Of a stretch of 64,000 nt of DNA, positions 32,588 through 42,989 are shown in pieces. The stretch spans positions 12,223,290-12,287,289 of the forward strand of contig OX031061.1 of the NCBI GenBank assembly GCA_943736015.1, read 5' to 3'. A model generated the notes under the pieces. The model worked only from the letters and a program-made list of their open reading frames with translations, had not been told where the DNA came from and searched no databases. Position 1 is the first letter of the stretch. Each line of letters opens with the position of its first letter. A program made the position numbers and the translations under genes. The DNA comes from Tridacna crocea (lineage: Eukaryota > Mollusca > Bivalvia > Cardiida > Cardiidae).

Positions 32588-32803
32588 ATATATAGTGCAC
32601 CCTAATTGGATTGGTATAACATCGTCTTTCATCGCCGAAAAAAACCGGACGCACTCGGCTAGAACTCGGGTAATGCGTAATCGTTCGGCCGATAGACACT
32701 GGTTCCCTGCATCGATTACGGATTACCCGAGTCATGGCCGAATCCGCACGATTTTTTGCGATGATAGACGATGTTACTCGAATCCTGTTAGGATGCGCTA
32801 TCT
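32588..32803. repeat. Imperfect inverted repeat flanked by family A copies
   Basis: CATCGTCTTTCATCGCCGAA and GCGATGATAGACGATGTTAC form the outer arms, and GACGCACTCGGC and GCCGAATCCGC the next. The centre holds CGTAATCGTTCGGCCGATAG. Imperfect foldback, about 190 bp. Confidence 0.6.
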
Positions 32804-32807
32804 TTAA

Positions 32808-33028
32808 CTCATTACCAAACGACAAAATTTTCGGCCTGTCCAAACCGAAAGCATTTGCAGACGACAAAATAAAAGTGACTGAAAAATTGAAATTTGTTTT
32901 GAGAAGGGTAGAAAACATTTTGGGAAAAGGAGAAAATGCTGGTTACCAGCATTTTCTCCTTTTCCCACATTGTTTTCTAAAGACTTATGTCTCATGGTCG
33001 TCAAAAGTAGGGATTGTGTGGTAATGGG
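32808..33028 (+). mobile_element. Family A MITE, intact
   Basis: TTAA at 32804-32807 and 33029-33032. Ends CTCATTACCAAACGAC and GTGTGGTAATGGG. Confidence 0.93.
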
Positions 33029-33032
33029 TTAA

Positions 33033-33960
33033 GGCATGTTCGTAATACATGATATCTTGTAATTGTTGTTGCATTATATTGAATTAATTTTGGCTGAATT
33101 ATGCGGTAGAATTATCTTATGCAGAATGATCTTTTGCAGAAAAGTTACCGGTATCAAACAGTTTCGCCGACTGCGTTTGCACCTGAAAATAGGTCAAGAA
33201 TTTTTGCACAAGCCAATTAATGATATTAAACCTCGTTCCATAGATAATTATCTCAGATTTTATTGATGATTACGATACGGGTTGTAATTTTGAGCGTTTG
33301 GATTTGAATAAAAAAGATGATTTTAAACAGAAGGAACAATAAAACTCTTTGAAGTAATTTTTTTCATTCTCATCAAAATAATTTCGCTACCATTTGTAAT
33401 CTGCAAATAGGACAAAAGCAGATTTATGCGAGCAAATCTCACGAATCAATTTTGCTTTTTTTCCCCACCAAATTCTAATGAAAGCAACGATAAAAATCAG
33501 ATTATGACCTGGATTCACGTACTTTTAGAACAGCCCTTTAATAAAATGACATCGGTATTAAAACAAAAGTCCAATTCGAATCGAATATCTGATTAAAATT
33601 CGATCGTAACCGAAGTCTCCGTACTTTTGGAACAGCCCTGTAGGAACGAAAAAGGCTCAGCATGTCCTTTGTTAAAATTCTGATTAACTGGAACATTTAG
33701 TTGTTACCAGTGCTTTTTGAACATCCCTGGGAAAAAAAGTGAAACTGACAGTAGCATGATGATTAACATGTAATATTACATGTGGGAAACACTTCTATTT
33801 TTATTATAACTAAAACAGCTGTGTGAGAACGAGAGGGTATTAGTGATAGTGTACATTCGAAGTGCATTGCGGGATATGTGTTTTTGTTGTTGTTGTTGAT
33901 GTTAATTGTGCATAATTAATAAATAACTCCGTGTGCATGATTTTCGTCCGAGAGCAGACG
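33033..33960. other. Intergenic, no gene seen
   Basis: Unique AT-rich DNA. A short direct repeat (GTACTTTTAGAACAGCCCT / GTACTTTTGGAACAGCCCT) lies near 33519 and 33622, about 103 bp apart. Confidence 0.45.
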
Positions 33961-33965
33961 ACTTT

Positions 33966-34022
33966 TGAAAACATTTAGGTAACAGGAGAAATCTCTCCTT
34001 ATCCTGTTACCAAAATGTTTTA
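33966..34022. repeat. Hairpin unrelated in sequence to family A core
   Basis: AAAACATTTAGGTAACAGGAG and its near complement CTCCTTATCCTGTTACC-AAAATGTTTT form a stem of about 25 bp. The AAAACATT / AATGTTTT ends resemble the family A stem base, so it may be a distant variant. Confidence 0.65.
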
Positions 34023-34355
34023 GTATGTATTTGGGGTATAGAACTTTAAACTCCAATAGTATATAATAAAAAAGAAAAGCTATGCATGTGTTAAAATGCA
34101 TATAAATTTAAAAGCAAACCATTCAAACGTATAAAAAGTAATGTGAAGATAAGAACCTCTTACTGTGTGGTAAGTCCAAGTTTTAGTAGTTGGCCGAAAA
34201 ATGAATTTAAAAATCAGGATACAAATTAAAATAAACTGTAGATATAGTATCCCGGCAATGTTGGACCTAGTTTTGAAATCAAATGTTTATACCTGGATTG
34301 ACCATACAAAAACTCATTTTCATCTTCACAATACTTGAAATGCCCTTACCTTTAA

Positions 34356-34585
34356 CCCTTTCCCAAACGACAAACTTTTGGACAAGACCAAATTGAAAGC
34401 ATTTGCAGACGTCAATTCAACTCTTGCTGAAAAGATGATTTCTGTCTATGATAGGATAGAAAACATTTTGGGAAAAGGAGAAAATGCTGGTTACCGGCAT
34501 TTTCTCCTTTTCCCACAATGTTTTCAAAAGGCTACTATTCCAGACCCGTAAAAACTAGGGATTTTTTGGATTTTTTTGGAAAGGG
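34356..34585 (+). mobile_element. Family A MITE, intact
   Basis: TTAA at 34352-34355 and 34586-34589. Ends CCCTTTCCCAAACGAC and TTTTTTTGGAAAGGG. The hairpin has a single GCTGGTTACCGGC mismatch. Confidence 0.92.
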
Positions 34586-34785
34586 TTAAATAGTATATGA
34601 TTCCAACTTAAATACAGTATTTAAACCCAGTTTGTTTACTATTGGCAGCTGTTGTTACTTTAATTCTGGGGGATAATACTTTTTATGAGTTCCAGAGAAT
34701 GATGAAAAGCGAAAGGCAAATTTTGATATGCTTAAATTAAAAAGCACATGTAGAGAAATAAGATATAACACGATTGATGATTCCT

Positions 34786-34912
34786 TTACTTAACAATCCC
34801 TGGTGTTTTACGACCCTGTGATAGAAAACTTTTTTAAAATATTGTGGGAAAAGGAGAAAATGCTGGTAACCAGTATTTTCTCCTTTTCCCATAGTGTTTT
34901 CTACCCTGTAAT
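34786..34912 (-). mobile_element. Family A MITE, truncated by microsatellite
   Basis: CTTTACTTAACAATCCCTGG through the full hairpin to TTTTCTACCCTG, where a (TCTG/TC)n tract replaces the right end. Confidence 0.8.
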
Positions 34913-35307
34913 TTTTTTTCTGTCTCTCTCTCTGTCTCTCTGAGTGGCTCTGTCCCTGTCTGTCTCCTGTCTCTGCCTCTGCCTCTGTCTCTGTCTCTGT
35001 CTCTCTGTCTGTCTCTCTCTCTCTCCCTCTCTCTCTGTCTCTATATATATATCTCTCTGTCTGTCTCTGTCTCTGTCTCTCTCTCTCTGTCTGTCTCTGT
35101 CTCTCTCTCTGTCTCTCTCTGTCTCTGTCTGTCTCTGTCTGTCTCTGTCTCTCTCTGTCTCTCTCTGTCTCTGTCTCTCTCTCTCTGTCTGTCTCTGTCT
35201 CTGTTTCTCTATCTCTGTCTCTGTCTATCTCTTTTTCTCTCTCCATCTCTGTCTCTGTCTCTCTCTGTCCCTGTTTGTCTCTGTCTCTGCCTCTTTGTCC
35301 CTCTCTG

Positions 35308-35338
<31 letters not shown>

Positions 35339-35372
35339 GTCTCTGTCTCTCTCTGTCTGTATGTATGTATTG
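34913..35372 (+). repeat. 460-bp TC/TCTG compound microsatellite
   Basis: Almost pure pyrimidine-strand repeat of TC, TCTG and TCTCTG units with a (TA)n island at 35043-35052. Long frames on both strands here (Leu/Ser/Cys-rich plus, Arg/Glu/Thr/Asp-rich minus) are artefacts of the repeat. Confidence 0.95.
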
Positions 35373-35779
35373 CTTTCATGTGATCTGTTTGTAATTATTA
35401 TATGTGCGTTTATTTCGTTTGTACTGTATTTTCTTTGTGAATCTTCTACAAAAGGAGGTATAAAGAATATCATCATCATCATCACCTGAACTTATGTGCC
35501 TCGAAACTGGAGTGTATCGTTTTTTTTAATCCTTCTATATGAGTGTCTGTCTGCGTCTTTGTCTTACTTTTTCTATTGTCTATTTTCGGTCTGTCTTTTT
35601 ATCTATCTTTTTGCCTTCCTGTTTTTATCTTTTTGTCTGTTTTTATGTCTGTCGGTCTGTCTGTCTCTTTGGATAATAAACAATTTTTTTTCATAGAATC
35701 ATAACACTATGATGTTGAACTAAATGCATACCCTAGAGAAATTTAGACTGTTTCTTTCCGCTGCTGCTCTCCTCTTTTA
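35373..35779. other. Intergenic with short simple repeats
   Basis: (GTAT)n, (ATC)n and (CTGT)n tracts. No gene seen. Confidence 0.5.
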
Positions 35780-35783
35780 TTAA

Positions 35784-36004
35784 CCCTTTCCCAAACGACA
35801 AACTTTTGGACTACACCAAATTTAAAGCATTTGTAGACGACAATTCAACACTTGCTGAAAAGATGATTTCTGTCTATCACAGGGTAGAAAACATTGTGGG
35901 AAAAGGAGAAAATGTTGGTTACCAGCATTTTCTTCTTTTCCCACAATGTTTTCAAAAGGCTACAATTCTAGACCCGTAAAAACCAGGGATTGTTTGGGAA
36001 AGGA
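35784..36004 (+). mobile_element. Family A MITE, intact
   Basis: TTAA at 35780-35783 and 36005-36008. Ends CCCTTTCCCAAACGAC and GTTTGGGAAAGGA. The arms carry GAGAAAATGTTGG / CCAGCATTTTCTTC, with two mismatches. Confidence 0.92.
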
Positions 36005-36264
36005 TTAATCATGACCTAGTTTTCGGCCACAGTTTGTTCCGGCTATTGTATAAGTCAAGATTGAACAAATACTTTCAATGGGCTTGATTTTAAAACAATA
36101 ACTCTATTAATTTTAAGAGTACTACATGTGAACAGTGATTTCCGGATCTGAAGTGCACATTGTACTGATTGTCCGGTATCTTTTCAGTAAACGGACTATT
36201 GAACGGTGACTATTTGGATTCTTTAAATAGGTAAACTGCGTCGGTATATGGTTTGAAAGGGGCA

Positions 36265-36320
36265 TTCGGACATTTGCGTAAAATGTCGTCTCGGATCAGC
36301 CTGCGCAGTCAGCATTCGAT
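36265..36320 (+). repeat. Fragment resembling the family D core
   Basis: CATTTGCGTAAAATGTCGTC followed by GATCAGCCTGCGCAGTCAGC, a relative of the D central palindrome in which only one arm remains. Confidence 0.5.
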
Positions 36321-36571
36321 TTCGTCCTAGAGTAGACTCGCCTAAAACAGAAAATAACTTAAGAACGGAAAGAAACTAATCGGGACAAATTCGAACTTTC
36401 TATAGTTCTCCCTACATGGAAAAGTAGATCTAGCACCAACTTAATTTATATAATTTAAAATCGTAATACTTATTATAAACAGGGGAAGTAGTGGAATTTA
36501 TTGTTTTTTTTTCTTCAGTAGTTACTTCATACCAAAAATAGTACAAATTGTTCTAATAATAGACACACATG

Positions 36572-36579
36572 TGACGTCA
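36572..36579. promoter_or_regulatory. Palindromic CRE motif upstream of ACE start
   Basis: TGACGTCA lies 24-31 bp before the ACE start codon. TATAAAC follows at 36590, too near the ATG to be a conventional TATA box for this exon unless the start site differs. The same 8-mer also occurs inside families H and K, so chance or transposon origin is possible. Confidence 0.35.
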
Positions 36580-36602
36580 CAATATCACGTATAAACAAAG
36601 AA

Positions 36603-36800
36603 ATGAGGGTTGCAGTACACAGTGTAACAGTGTATTTGTGTTACGCCCTGATATGCTTTCCAAGTAAAGCTGATGAAGAAGATCGAGTGTGGGAGTTTGT
36701 TCAGGAGCAAAGTAATATACTACAGGCGGTGAAAAGTAAAGCCTACCAGGTGTCTTGGAATTACTTCACAAATATCACGGATCATAATGAGCGACTTATG
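36603..36800 (+). CDS. ACE: ACE exon 1
   Basis: 66 codons, phase 0 end at GTAAAA. It encodes the signal peptide (cleavage likely after the alanine at residue 23, in SKADEE) and the first helix, ending NERLM. One N-glycosylation site (NIT). The ATG is the first in frame and directly precedes the hydrophobic leader. 5' UTR extent unknown. Confidence 0.9.
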
Positions 36801-36904
36801 GTAAAAACTATTTGATATTACGCCTACTATATTCCTTCCAGCAGCAAAGATGATAAATGAGGCTTTTCTTGAATACGTAGATTCAAGATCGGTGTCTGAG
36901 ATGG

Positions 36905-36948
<44 letters not shown>

Positions 36949-39900
36949 CAAGGTTCCATGTGACGGTGCTATACACCGAGCACGTTCAGGTGGCACCATT
37001 CTAATGAAAAACAGTTATTTCCACAATGTTATTACCCTAAAAAAATGCTTTGGTTGAAAGTGAGTATTATTGTAATGCTTTGACCGAGCCACTTTTTCCA
37101 TTTTTTCCTCCTTAGAATTATCATTTATAAATCTAAAGCCACTCTATTCTCAATACAAAAAGAAATAGTAATTACCTCCCTTTTTAGAAAACTAACAAAA
37201 ATATCATCATATAATTTCAAGATAGACAACAAATAAATATCTGGTCGATCAGAAATGTGCAATAATATTATATCAGTATAAATCCTTATTCATCAACTAA
37301 TCAGAAATTTTATCCCATGTTGCGCTTAAAGCGTTAGGAGGGTAATATCTTAAAGAATGAGGTGTAACTTAGGACTGGTTTTGGCCTGTATCTGCACTAT
37401 CCCCCGTAACTATATACTAACAGCCTTTACCGGATGCATCTCCTAAAAGGGCAGCCCGTGGCGCCGACAGATAAACGAAAATTCAATCAAGCAATGGATT
37501 TCATCCAGTATCTTGCACTTACCCCTGCGAGAAAGAATGATTTACAGCCTTTTTGACTTGTCACCCATATTGGTCAACCGGCGGCGACGACATAAAAGCG
37601 CTAATACTAAATCATTTGACATTTGAGCCATGATCAGTGTGATGCAGGCTTAAAGCACCTGCGGAAAGTATCGGCCAAGGTCAGCCTGCGCAGTCCGCGC
37701 AGGCTGACCTTGGCCGAAACTTTTCGCTTTACGTCAAAGTTCTTTACGCCCAAGGACCTGTCTATCTCATAATTAGGTTTGTTGTTACAAAAAGTAGATA
37801 TCATGCCTCAGTGAGTATTTGATGGCTTCCTTGGTACCACATCTTCGCAAGCCAAGACTGACGATTCACTACGTAAATCTGCCCTTGGCGGATCGAGCTT
37901 GATTTTTACATTCACCCGATACGCTTTTTGATTGGATGCAGCCAGCTCTAGCTGCAACGAATGAAATCACTCGTTGCATTTCATCTCTGATAAAAATAGA
38001 ACAAGGTCTCTACCTTTCGAATAGAAGGTAAACATGGAAACCCACGTGGATGTCTGCTTATCGCTTCATGTGTATTCGTAAGCGGTTTGTAAAACGATGT
38101 TTCATTGGCTTTTAGAAATATGATGTAAAGGGGGGTAATAACCAGCATCCAATAGAGGGCGCATCGTAGGAATCTCGAAATCGGGCTCAATCAGCCAAGG
38201 TAAGATCCATGCAGTGATCGTAAACTTGGCTCGCGAAGATGTTGGTACCATGGATCACGGAGATGCATTAAGCCCCCTTTTGTCAGAGCATGGCTCATTT
38301 CTATGGACTTGTCGGAGTCTGTCTGTTTTATGTGCATCAGGTGGCGAAGCTAAACCATTTCGCTGTACATATCTAACGATGTCTTTTGCTGTTGGTCGAG
38401 ACATTCCCGTCGTTACAGTGACTCGTATCTGAGATCTGGTACAGCGGTTTCAATTCTTTACTATAACAACAAAATTGTAGACTTGTTCAGATTGAAGGCA
38501 TCTGCAGACGACAGTATTGATATTGTCAATATGATGGAATTTGTCTTTGTAATGGTACAAAAAATTGTGGGAAAAGGAGAAAATGCTGGAAACAGCATTT
38601 TCTCCTTTTCCCACAATGTTTTCAAAAGGGTTCTTTCTTTGGGTCGTTAAAACTAAAGATCATAGGAGAAAGTGTTACTACAACTCTGTGGTGTGGTGTG
38701 AGGTGGAGCGTCGGCCTTGTAACCATAAGGTCCTAAGTTCAATACTCGGGAGCGAGTATCAACTTTGGGATTTTTCATTGGCCCACACATCAGCGCGAGT
38801 ACTGGTGTAGTTCCCAGGAATCAGAATCGAGAGAGATTAGTATAAGTTGTAAGAACTTGTCCTCAATTGATGTTTTGATAAATATGTTTATTATATATCT
38901 AGCAGTGAAATCCTGGAATTTTCCAGTGTAATAAATTTTGATATCATCACTAGTGACGATATCAACTTTCACTTTCACTTCCTGCCGTAATTTAGAAACT
39001 ACTTTTCATTAAGCACTTATAGATAGTGTTGATTGTAAGTTCTATATTTTCAACCAGTAGTCTCGTTTTGTTCTTTTAAATTATGTATTCATCCGCACTA
39101 TGTTCCTGATTTCTTCTCTCTATCCAAAGTATTGATTTCGACTTTCAAACGAAAAATTAAAAATAATGGTGTTAATAAAGTATATAATAAATAGAATAAT
39201 CAACTGGTTATTTTTTAAATGAAAAAAATCTCACTCGGATGCGTCGTAAGGCTTTAAAAAACCTCGTGCTGCGCACTGGTTTTTTTCAACGCCTAACAAC
39301 GCATCCTCGTGAGATATTTTTCATATCAGAAATATCCAGTTGATTATCCTCTACATATTATATTTCATGTATCTATTTTTAGAAATTTTATGGGTAAAGA
39401 AATGACGTCATTTAAGCTGGGTGGAATTATTTCCCCGTCACAGTGAATAATTTCCTCCTACTGAAAATCTGGTTTATTAACTTGAGATCAATAGTTTAAA
39501 AATTAGCATTCTTCGTAAAAATAATCAGATGGAATATAATATCTAATTTATTTGATCAGCTTATGGTTAATATGGGGAAATATTTGCCTCAAAAGGGAAA
39601 GGTCAGCGAAAATAACTCGTGCCTTACGCCACCTGTTATTTTCGCATACCTTCCCCTTTTTAGGCAAATATTTCCTCATATTAACCACAAGCTGATCAAA
39701 AGGGAAAGGTCAGCGAAAATGACTCGTGCCTTACGGCACTCGTTATTTTCGCATACCTTCCCCTTTTTCGGCAAATATTTTCCCATATTAACCACAACCA
39801 TCAAACAAACTGTATTTAAACAAAACAACTCCGTAATAAGGTAAACCGGTCCTTTGACAAGCAGAACAATGACTGCGAAGGCTGGCCCAGGTCAATACCG

Positions 39901-42900
39901 TTTGCAGATGCACCAAATCCCTTTTCCACAGAGTATGGTTCGTATTTATTTCAGGGTGAGGAGAATGGAGTACTTGCCAAAATGGAACAAAAGGCCGCAA
40001 AGGCAGCTCGAAGTTTTGATTTGTCCAGAATTTCCAACTCGACGTTACTGCGCATGCTCGAGGAATTAATGGACGTCGGTTATGTCGACGATCCGCACTT
40101 AATGAACAAGGTACTCTTTTAACCCTTTCCCAAACGACAAATTTTATACTCTTTGAAACTGAAAAAGTTTGCAGACAATAATTTCAAATTTGGTAAAGAT
40201 GACAGAAAGTTTTCCAAATGAGTAGAAAACACTGTGGGAAAAGGAGAAATTGCTCGTTACGAGCAATTTCTCCTTTTCCCACAGTGTTTTCAAAAGACTT
40301 GTACTGCAGACACGTAAAAACAAGGGCTTGTTTGGGAAAGGGTTAAGGTTTTTATTTATGACTTTGCCGAGATGGAAGCTCAGTCGCGAAGGGACGGTCG
40401 GGGGTTCGAATCTTCACTCTGCCCGATTTCATTCCTAGGAATTGATGATAGTCACTGTGTCAGTTTTCATTCTTCTTCCACCGCAGACCATAGTTCGATG
40501 ATGGTAATGTGGGAAAGCAGCCAGTGGCTTGGAAAGAATATTGTGCGGAGTACTGGTAAAAGGGACTCCAGGAAAGCATGGATTGGTGCACTAGCTGCCG
40601 CGATATAACTGAAAAAGTTTTGAAAACACGGCGTTAAACACCATACGATCACCAGTCCGTCTCCTTGTCACTGCTCTTTCCTCACTGTTATTACATGAAA
40701 CTCTCTATTTCTCAATGTCGTACTTGCAGAAGAACTCAAAAAATTGAAAGGTTGAACACAAGCTCAGTCAATTCTTTACCAAACGACAAAATGTTACACT
40801 TGTACCAAATTTGAAGAATTTACAGACCTCAATTGATCTCTGTCTCAAATCGTGGAATTCGTTTATTACAAGATAGAAAACATAGCGGGAAAAGGAGAAA
40901 ATGCTGGTAACCAGCATTTTCTCCTTTTCCCACTATGTTTTCAAAAGCTACTTTTTCTTTGGAAGTTAACTCCGAATCATGCAGCAAAGAATTAAATCCA
41001 ACGTGCTTTTGCATGCAGACAGTACGGATAAAGATCAGCTGCCAGCACAGGACCCGTATTCACCAACCATTCTTAAGAACGTTCTTTGTTCTAATTCTCC
41101 TGAATTTTCTACATTTGTAAGTAACATAACTTCTGACTGGCTAAACCATTCGGTTTTACAAATTTGGAAAACCTTGGAGAATATGGCAAAGAATATTCTC
41201 AAGAATGGTTGGTGAAATAAGGGCACATTCTGATTTTTGTTGTTGTTGTTGTTCTTTCCTATCTTCCTTTCTTCAGCTATCTCGCATTCAAGCCAAGATG
41301 ATAGAGGTCTATAGTTCGGCAGAATGGTGCAGAACAAAAAACGACTGTAAGCCAATGTATCCAGGTAATATTAATGCGCAGTAACAGCGTAAACCCATTA
41401 CCACACAATCCCTACTTTTGACGCCCCTGAGAAAGAAGCCTTTTGAAAACACTGTAGGAAAAGGAGAAAATGCTGGTAACCAGCATTTTCTCCTTTACCC
41501 ACAGTGTTTTCTACCCTTCCCAAAACAAATTTCAATTTTTCAGTCACCTTTATTTTGTCGTCTGCAAATGCTTTCAATTTGAACCAGTCTAAAATTTTGT
41601 CGTGTGGTAAAGAGTTAAACACTTTACCAAAGGACAAAAGTTTTAGACTTGTCCAAAATCAAAGAACTTGCAGACAACATGTTGATTGATTGATTTGAAT
41701 GGTGTTTAACGCCGTTTTTAACATAATTTCAGTTATACCGCGGCGGCCATTGCATCGGTCCATGCTTTCAGGGAGTTTCTTTTACCAGTGTCCCACACAC
41801 TATTCTTTCCAATCCGCTGGCTGCTTTTCCATAAAACCATTGTCGATTATTACTTGATTGATAGTATAGTGCTAAACGCGGTTTTCAGTATTATTTCAGT
41901 TATATCGCTGCTGCAAGTGCACCTGACCATACTTTCCTCAAGTTTCTCTTAACAGTCTTCTGCCTAACATTCTTTCCAAGCCACTGGCTACTTTCCCACA
42001 TAACCATGATAGAAACGTTGGTCAGCAGTGAGAGAGGAATGAATTCTGTCGTAATAATTCTAATCAATGCTCGGAAAGAAATTGGCTGTGTCGGGGATCG
42101 AAGCCAACAACCCCCCTGTTCTCAGGTCCTGAACGCTACATACTGAGCTACCGGAAAACGATATTATAAAAGAAGCTTGAATTGATAGATTTGGCCTGTG
42201 AAAGGTTAGAAAACGTCGTGGGAAAAGGAGAAAATGCTGGTAACCAGCATTTTCTCCTTTTTTCCACAACGTTTTGCAAAGGCTTTTGTATCAATGTTGT
42301 TAAAATCCGGGAATGTAAAAGTAAAAGGCTTCCCCTTATATTGCCGAATGACCATCAAACATTTTTAGTCTAGCAATAAGACCAAGATACTTGCACATTT
42401 AAGATTACTATCGTCCAGAAAGCTGACAGTGAAGATGAAAGATGAAACTGCATGCTTCGTGCAGTCTGATCTTGATCTACACCAGCTGCAAAGCCAACTA
42501 TGATTGTAAAAGGCGCTATGAGAGTTTACATTATCAATCATGACAAGCTTTGAAAAAAAAACATGGCGTGAAGCACAACTGCGTAATATCTACAAAGCCT
42601 ACTGGAAGATTTTAACCAGGAAAAAAGGAGACAAAGAAAAAATAACAGCGTTTATTTCATGCTTTTCGGTAGGATATCGAGAAATAGCAGTGAAATTTTT
42701 TTTCGATCTTACACTGGTACCACCCGTGAAAATACCGATTTTCACGTTCTTGTTGCCTAGGTAAATTGCGCGAGCCTCACAACCAGATGGGAAATATGAC
42801 GTCATATACCTTACATTTCTCGTGAAAGTTACAATTAAAAGATATTTATCGTCGCGAATGACATTAAGAACTAATTTTCAAAGCAGCAATACACTTGCTA

Positions 42901-42948
42901 GTTGTAATGCAACTTTAACTTCCGGTTGAACGTAGGAGAGCCGAAAAC

Positions 42949-42989
<41 letters not shown>

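Noticed and set aside
34737-35489. Long Leu/Ser/Cys-rich (plus) and Arg/Glu/Thr-rich (minus) frames of 86-181 codons
   Set aside because: Both are read through the TC/TCTG microsatellite at 34913-35372. A stop-free frame is expected from the repeat composition.
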